This document shows positions 5,851-9,901 of a stretch of 9,901 bases of DNA, in pieces. Below the pieces are notes generated by a model, which was given only the letters and a program-made list of their open reading frames with translations, ran no database searches and was not told the DNA's origin. The translations under genes were made by a program, and so were the position numbers. Origin of the DNA: Actinomycetes bacterium (GTDB lineage: Bacteria; Actinomycetota; Actinomycetes; S36-B12). Position 1 is the stretch's first letter, and each line of letters starts with the position of its first letter. Location: assembly GCA_030425745.1 (NCBI GenBank), contig JAUHZW010000064.1, forward strand, positions 1-9,901. The letters run 5' to 3'.

Positions 5851-6519
5851 ATGGCGCACGACACGTCTCCCAGGCGAATGGTGCTCCTCGTTGAGGATCA
5901 CACCGCGCTCCGGGTTGCCCTCGCCGAACTTCTCCAAGGCAGGAACTTCGACGTGGCCGATGTCGGAAGCGCCCACGAGGCCTTGTCCTCCTTCTCGCAC
6001 ATCGATCCCGATGTCTTGGTTGTCGACGTGGACCTGGGAGATCGCCCCAATGGCGTGGAACTGGCGACGATCATTCGCGCCAAGGCCCCCTACGTCGGGG
6101 TGGTCTTCCTCACCGACTATCCGACGCTTGACGCCATTGAACGGGTGGGATCTGTCCCCGACGGCTCGGCCTTTCTGACCAAGTCCCTTCTCGAGAGTGC
6201 CGACGACCTGATCGAGGCGATCGACTCAGCCCTGGACGACTCGGCAGCATCGAAGGTCAAGGCCAACGAGAACTCCTCAAATCCGATTCACAGCCTCACA
6301 GCGGCCCAGATCGCTGTCGCACGACTCATCGCTCTCGGCCTCACGAATGTCGAGATCGCACGGCAGCGAGGCAGTTCCCTGCGTGGGGTGGAGCAGCTGA
6401 TAGCCCGGACCTTCGACGCACTGGGCGTCACCAATGATCCGAATCGCAATCCCCGAGTCGTGACGGCGATGCTGTATGCGCAGGCCTTCGGCCAGCCGAG
6501 CCCATCATCTGAGCGATGA
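5851..6519 (+). CDS. Response regulator, receiver plus LuxR/NarL-type HTH
   Basis: The 222-residue protein has a receiver domain (residues 9-128) with intact phosphorylation residues: Glu15-Asp16 (LLVEDH), phospho-acceptor Asp59 (VLVVDVD), Thr88 (FLTDY) and Lys111 (LTKS). A linker (129-146) leads to a GerE/LuxR helix-turn-helix (147-192: SLTAAQIAVARLIALGLTNVEIA and onward). It should be a phosphorylation-controlled DNA-binding protein whose partner is the kinase encoded next. The open frame reaches back through the tRNA to 5614, but that part is a translated tRNA. ATG 5851 is the only start that gives a normal receiver N-terminus. The stop overlaps the kinase start (ATGA). Autoregulation through the upstream palindrome is inferred. 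Codons are less GC-biased than in genes left of the tRNA. Confidence 0.9.
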   Translation: MAHDTSPRRMVLLVEDHTALRVALAELLQGRNFDVADVGSAHEALSSFSHIDPDVLVVDVDLGDRPNGVELATIIRAKAPYVGVVFLTDYPTLDAIERVGSVPDGSAFLTKSLLESADDLIEAIDSALDDSAASKVKANENSSNPIHSLTAAQIAVARLIALGLTNVEIARQRGSSLRGVEQLIARTFDALGVTNDPNRNPRVVTAMLYAQAFGQPSPSSER

Positions 6520-8195
6520 CGATGCCGCCGTGGATTCGGGTCGTCGGTGGCCCCAACACCCTGTCCTTGTGGACATGGCTCGTGAGCTTGGTCTGGACCG
6601 TCAGCGTCACGGGACTGCTGGTTCCCATCGGCGAGGGCAACGTCAGCCTGCCGTGGCTGGGTGCCGTCGCAGGAAGCCAGATGGTCCTCGGTATCGGAGT
6701 CCTTCTGGCCATCAGATTCGCCCTGCCGACAACAGTCGGCAAGCCCCGACCCGTCCTCATGTTGTCGATATTCGTCGTTCTCGGGATCACCCGAGCAGTC
6801 ACGATGCAGATCGGCGCAGAGCTGACCTCATACGACGACGGCTTCACTCTCATCGATCGCCTGGTGTTCGGGGTGGTCTACTCCGTCGTCTTCGGCATCC
6901 TCATAGCCCTCGTGGTCGACGGTGCCCGTCGACACTCCTCGGTGATGGCGCATCTGCGGGGGGCAGAACAGGCGCTGGACGTGGAACTGCGCAAGGAGGA
7001 ATCCGAGCTGGATCGCCTTGCCCAAGACCTGGTCATCGATGTTCAAGACCGGCTCCTGGCTGCTCTTTCCGACTCGCAGTTGACGCCCGAGGAGATTCGA
7101 GCGTGGGCCCGGGACGTTGTCCGCCCGCTGAGTCACGAACTCAACGACGATGCTCGGGAATTGGGCGCGCGCAGAGACGACCCCGAACTGCCGGCACTCA
7201 AGACACCCCTGCGGGAGCGAGCCGCCCAGATCGCCTCGGCCCTGCGGCTGCCATCCGCCCTGGCCCTCGCCGGAGTCGCTGAATCGCTCGCGTTCTTGCT
7301 GGTGTTCCAATTCGAGTCACCGGCCCTTGCAGCCACGCACGCTCTGGTTGGATCCGGTGTCATTGTGGCGAGTCTGTGGCTTGCTCGGCAGATCTATCGA
7401 CCATCGACGAAGCCGAGCGTGAATCTTCTGGCCGTGGTTGCCGCCGTCACATTCGTGGGCATCGTCAATGTCTTCGGCACGCAGCTCGTCGTTCGATTCC
7501 TGTTCCCCGAAGCAGCCACCTACCCGCTGTATGTGGTCACCGTCATTCTCATCGGCCTCGCCCTATCGCTCTATCAGGCAATCCGTCTGCAGCAGGGCCG
7601 CGCTGAAGACCTCCTGACGCAGGCCGTCCAACAGCTCATCGCTCGTCGGCGAGAGGTCGCCACCGCCATTGCCACGGCACACACGCAGGCAGCTCGCTTC
7701 TTGCACGACTCGATTCAAGGCATCTTGTATGCGGCCGCACTGCGTGGTTCGCCTGCAGCAGAGGTCCAGCAAGAGGTCGAAGCGGCTTTCGCCAACTTCA
7801 GCCACGACCGTGCCGAACACGAGCAGCTGGATCCGCGGCAATCCCTGGACGACCTGATCCAAATGTGGAGCACCGCCATTCCCGTGACTCTGGACATAAC
7901 TGATGACGCGGCGAGAACGATCTTCGCCGACACGTCCGCCACCGAGGCCCTGGTTGACGTCATCTCTGAAGGCCTGACGAACGCCGCCAAGCACGGCACT
8001 CGCGGACACGTGACCGTGCTTGTCGACACTGAGGCAGACGCAGCGATGGTCACCATCACGTCCCCTGGAATGCTTGTGGGGGCCACTCAACGCGGTATCG
8101 GATCTCGTGCACTGGATGCAGCCACCAGCGCCTGGACGCTCTCCGGCACAGCGGACACAACTGTCTTGCGGGCAGTCGTCAAGCCGGGAATGTGA
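6516..8195 (+). CDS. Membrane sensor histidine kinase with apparent internal duplication
   Basis: The 559-residue product ends in a kinase core. The H-box is FLHDSIQGIL (His397), the N-box ISEGLTNAAKHG (Asn489), and the second glycine motif GIGSRALDA (527-535). The usual DxGxG box is not visible; ITSPG (514-518) stands there. This pattern fits the NarL-partnering HPK7-like kinases. Before it are two sets of about four membrane segments, roughly residues 16-36, 46-70, 78-98, 113-135 and 246-266, 271-290, 302-325, 334-354. Between the sets is a cytoplasmic helical region (145-240) with DLVIDVQDRLLAAL (171-184), which resembles an H-box with Val173 in place of His. No extracellular sensor domain is present, so the signal is probably sensed in or near the membrane. 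The start overlaps the response regulator stop (ATGA), so the two are co-translated. Confidence 0.88.
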   Translation: MTMPPWIRVVGGPNTLSLWTWLVSLVWTVSVTGLLVPIGEGNVSLPWLGAVAGSQMVLGIGVLLAIRFALPTTVGKPRPVLMLSIFVVLGITRAVTMQIGAELTSYDDGFTLIDRLVFGVVYSVVFGILIALVVDGARRHSSVMAHLRGAEQALDVELRKEESELDRLAQDLVIDVQDRLLAALSDSQLTPEEIRAWARDVVRPLSHELNDDARELGARRDDPELPALKTPLRERAAQIASALRLPSALALAGVAESLAFLLVFQFESPALAATHALVGSGVIVASLWLARQIYRPSTKPSVNLLAVVAAVTFVGIVNVFGTQLVVRFLFPEAATYPLYVVTVILIGLALSLYQAIRLQQGRAEDLLTQAVQQLIARRREVATAIATAHTQAARFLHDSIQGILYAAALRGSPAAEVQQEVEAAFANFSHDRAEHEQLDPRQSLDDLIQMWSTAIPVTLDITDDAARTIFADTSATEALVDVISEGLTNAAKHGTRGHVTVLVDTEADAAMVTITSPGMLVGATQRGIGSRALDAATSAWTLSGTADTTVLRAVVKPGM

Positions 8196-8314
8196 CCAGG
8201 AGGGCATCTGCGCCCCGTCGATCAGGGGAATGTTCGGTTGATTGCACGTAGAGCCGACCCTGGCTTCGCCCAGCCCTAGCCTCGGCTCAGCATCGTCGAA
8301 CTTTCGGAGAACGC
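8196..8314 (+). promoter_or_regulatory. Upstream region of the GLUG gene: shared 11-mer, promoter and inverted repeat
   Basis: ATGTTCGGTTG (8230-8240) is identical to the complement of 5801-5811 in the palindrome before the response regulator. CCGACC (8254-8259) and TAGCCT (8277-8282), with a 17-nt spacer, form a candidate promoter with start near 8289. GAGCCGA (8251-8257) and TCGGCTC (8282-8288) are a perfect inverted repeat spanning the promoter, and CTGG/CCAG (8260-8263/8270-8273) is nested inside. GGAGA (8306-8310) is the ribosome site. No T-tract terminator for the kinase gene is seen. Confidence 0.4.
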
Positions 8315-9901
8315 GTGCCCCGTCCTTTCACCATATTCGCCTGCTCCTTGGCTGCAGCTCTCGCCACACCTCTCCTCGCCGTTCCGCTGGCGCCGCCAGC
8401 ATCGGCTGCCGCCTGCGACCCGAGTCTCACTGCTTCCTACGGGGGCGGAACGGGCACCAGCGCGGACCCCTATCTCATCTGCAGTGCGGCCCAACTCAAT
8501 CGCCTTCACACCACTGATCGCGATTGGGCCAGCGGCAAGTACATTCAGTTGGCATCTGACATTGACATGTCAGGAGAAGTTGACTGGACCTACGGAATCG
8601 GGGACACCAGCCGACGAAACTTTGATGGCAGCTTCGACGGCGATGGCTACTCAATTGCTGGACTGACGATCACTTCGTCCTCGCGATTGGAACTTGGCTT
8701 CATAGAAAGGCTTGGGGGATCCGGATCCGTATCTAACCTCAACGTCGAGGGCACAGTATCAGGCTCCAAGACCATCACTGGGGATGCGTATTTCGGGGGT
8801 CTGATAGCAAGGAACTACGGCACGGTTACGGCGTCGAGTTTCACCGGCACAGTCACCGCTTCCACCTCTCGCTCGACAGCGACCGTTGGTGGTCTGGTCG
8901 CCAGCAATGAGGCAACCATTACGACATCGAGTTTCACCGGCGCAGTGAGTTGGACGTGGGAGACCAGTTCCGATCAAGAGAACGCAGTGGTCGGAGGCCT
9001 AGTCGGTGTCAACGAGAGCGGTGGCGCTATTGAGGATTCCTCATCGAGCGGAACAGTCACCTCAACAGGAAGCGACACAGCATTCAACGTTGGCGGCCTT
9101 GTTGGCCAGAACAAGAAGGTGATTAACCGATCCTTCTCAACCAGCGACGTTCTCAGCACCGCAACAAGAATTTCGCAAAATGATCAGCTGAACTATGTCG
9201 GGGGTCTCGTCGGCAGCATCTCGACTGGCGGAACGGTCACAAACTCATACGCTCGAGGATCAGCAGAGGCGCGGTCATCAACAGCTACCTATGGCGTCGC
9301 CGGGGGGTTGGTAGGCGCCAGCGGCGGAACCGAGACAAACACGTACGCCACTGGAACTCCGACGGCAAGTGGCTCAGCAGGCAGCGGACCGTTCGCAGGC
9401 GGCCTCATCGGGTCCAAATCCGGAACCGTGTCCAATTCCTTCTGGGATGAAACGACTTCCGGAACGTCTACAGGCATCGACAACGGAACTGCGACCGGCG
9501 CCACGGGCAAGACCACCGAGCAAATCCACACTCTGCCCACGTTCGAGATTTCCTCGGGAGTGTGGTCCATCGCTGATGGATTCGACGCTGGCTCCACGTG
9601 GGGCATCTGCGCCGCGGTCAATGACGGGTATCCGTTCCTGACATCGTTCTACACGTCAGATCCGTGCGGCAGCACCCCGGCGGCGGCCGGCGGGGCCGTC
9701 CCGGACTGGCCGGTGTTCACCTTCCAAACCCCTGGTGGCGGGGAGTGCACCGCCATCAGCCCCCAGCACCCACAGTTGAATACCTGGTTCACGCTGCCCG
9801 ACGCTGACGCCCCCTGCTACATCAAGGGTTCCGTGCTGACCGGATGGTCCATTCCCGGACAGGACTGGGCCTTCGCCCCGGGGCGACGCGTGTGGGTCGT
9901 C
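8315..9901 (+). CDS. Secreted GLUG-repeat surface protein (3' end outside window)
   Basis: This frame is open for 529 codons from GTG 8315 to the right edge. GGAGA lies 4 nt before the GTG. Residues 1-31 form a Sec signal peptide (MPRPF, hydrophobic Ala/Leu core, cleavage expected after ASA). Residues 34-158 are a beta-rich N-terminal part (YLICSAAQL, LASDIDMSG, FDGSFDGDGYSIAGLTI) typical of proteins with GLUG repeats. Seven GLUG repeats follow (160-380), then a closing segment (FEISSGVWSIADGFDAGSTWGICAAVNDGYPFL). A further unit starts near residue 450 (VFTFQTPGGGECTAI, GWSIPGQDWAFAPGRRVWV) and continues past the window; I do not recognise it. GLUG proteins are often adhesins. Codons such as ATA, AGG, AGA and CTA are frequent in the repeat part, unlike the left half of the window. 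Anchoring cannot be judged without the C-terminus. Confidence 0.85.
   Translation, partial: MPRPFTIFACSLAAALATPLLAVPLAPPASAAACDPSLTASYGGGTGTSADPYLICSAAQLNRLHTTDRDWASGKYIQLASDIDMSGEVDWTYGIGDTSRRNFDGSFDGDGYSIAGLTITSSSRLELGFIERLGGSGSVSNLNVEGTVSGSKTITGDAYFGGLIARNYGTVTASSFTGTVTASTSRSTATVGGLVASNEATITTSSFTGAVSWTWETSSDQENAVVGGLVGVNESGGAIEDSSSSGTVTSTGSDTAFNVGGLVGQNKKVINRSFSTSDVLSTATRISQNDQLNYVGGLVGSISTGGTVTNSYARGSAEARSSTATYGVAGGLVGASGGTETNTYATGTPTASGSAGSGPFAGGLIGSKSGTVSNSFWDETTSGTSTGIDNGTATGATGKTTEQIHTLPTFEISSGVWSIADGFDAGSTWGICAAVNDGYPFLTSFYTSDPCGSTPAAAGGAVPDWPVFTFQTPGGGECTAISPQHPQLNTWFTLPDADAPCYIKGSVLTGWSIPGQDWAFAPGRRVWVV
8792..9454 (+). repeat. Seven GLUG repeats within the surface protein
   Basis: Repeat cores begin at residues 160, 191, 226, 259, 295, 329 and 361: FGGLIARN, VGGLVASN, VGGLVGVN, VGGLVGQN, VGGLVGSI, AGGLVGAS and AGGLIGSK. 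Each is followed by a segment such as SFTGTV, SFTGAV or SYARGSA. Spacing is 31-36 residues, consistent with a stacked beta structure. Repeats 1 and 2 are most alike and share a 15-bp DNA identity (TCGAGTTTCACCGGC at 8834-8848 and 8927-8941, 93 bp apart), a sign of recent duplication or conversion. Confidence 0.85.

Noticed and set aside
7563..8207. Minus-strand frame of 214 codons opposite the kinase C-terminal half
   Set aside because: The plus strand shows H-, N- and G-boxes in order; the opposite frame has no domain character.
8242..8517. Plus-strand frame of 91 codons at the start of the GLUG gene
   Set aside because: It is out of frame with the signal peptide and GLUG protein, lacks a ribosome site, and is Arg/Ser/His-rich.
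8834..8941. 15-bp direct repeat considered as an attachment site or CRISPR-like repeat
   Set aside because: It has only two copies, both in frame inside adjacent GLUG repeats (93 bp apart), so protein repeat structure explains it.

Overview
The window looks like chromosomal DNA of a high-GC actinobacterium. The evidence is GC-rich codon use, actinobacterial TANNNT-type -10 elements placed so that several transcripts would begin at the start codon, a typical actinobacterial oligoribonuclease followed by tRNA-His(GTG), and a tandem universal stress protein with a DevR/DosR-like box. I cannot name the genus.

Positions 1-5700 read as a compact core-type region. They hold the 3' end of a CtaG-family cytochrome oxidase assembly gene, a convergent secreted L,D-transpeptidase, a divergent SDR-fold protein that has lost most catalytic residues, a small orphan lipoprotein, and a TesB-type acyl-CoA thioesterase. 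After these come a two-gene stress operon (tandem UspA protein plus a two-CBS-domain protein, 4-nt overlap), oligoribonuclease (orn), and tRNA-His with its own promoter and a strong intrinsic terminator. The usp-CBS pair behind a DevR-like box resembles the core of the mycobacterial dormancy regulon.

From about 5790 to the right edge the region looks accessory. A NarL/LuxR-type response regulator and an unusual membrane histidine kinase overlap by 4 nt (ATGA). The kinase appears internally duplicated: four membrane segments plus a degenerate DHp-like helix, then four more segments plus the real DHp and ATPase domains. A 35-bp imperfect palindrome lies at about -40 from the predicted start of this operon. 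Downstream, starting at 8315 and running off the right edge, is a long secreted GLUG-repeat surface protein with seven repeats and much less GC-biased codons.

An 11-bp stretch of the palindrome recurs upstream of the GLUG gene. This suggests, as inference only, that the two-component system controls both itself and the surface protein. I found no insertion sequence, CRISPR array, phage gene or rRNA. Composition shifts and domain calls are from reading by eye; no database search was run.
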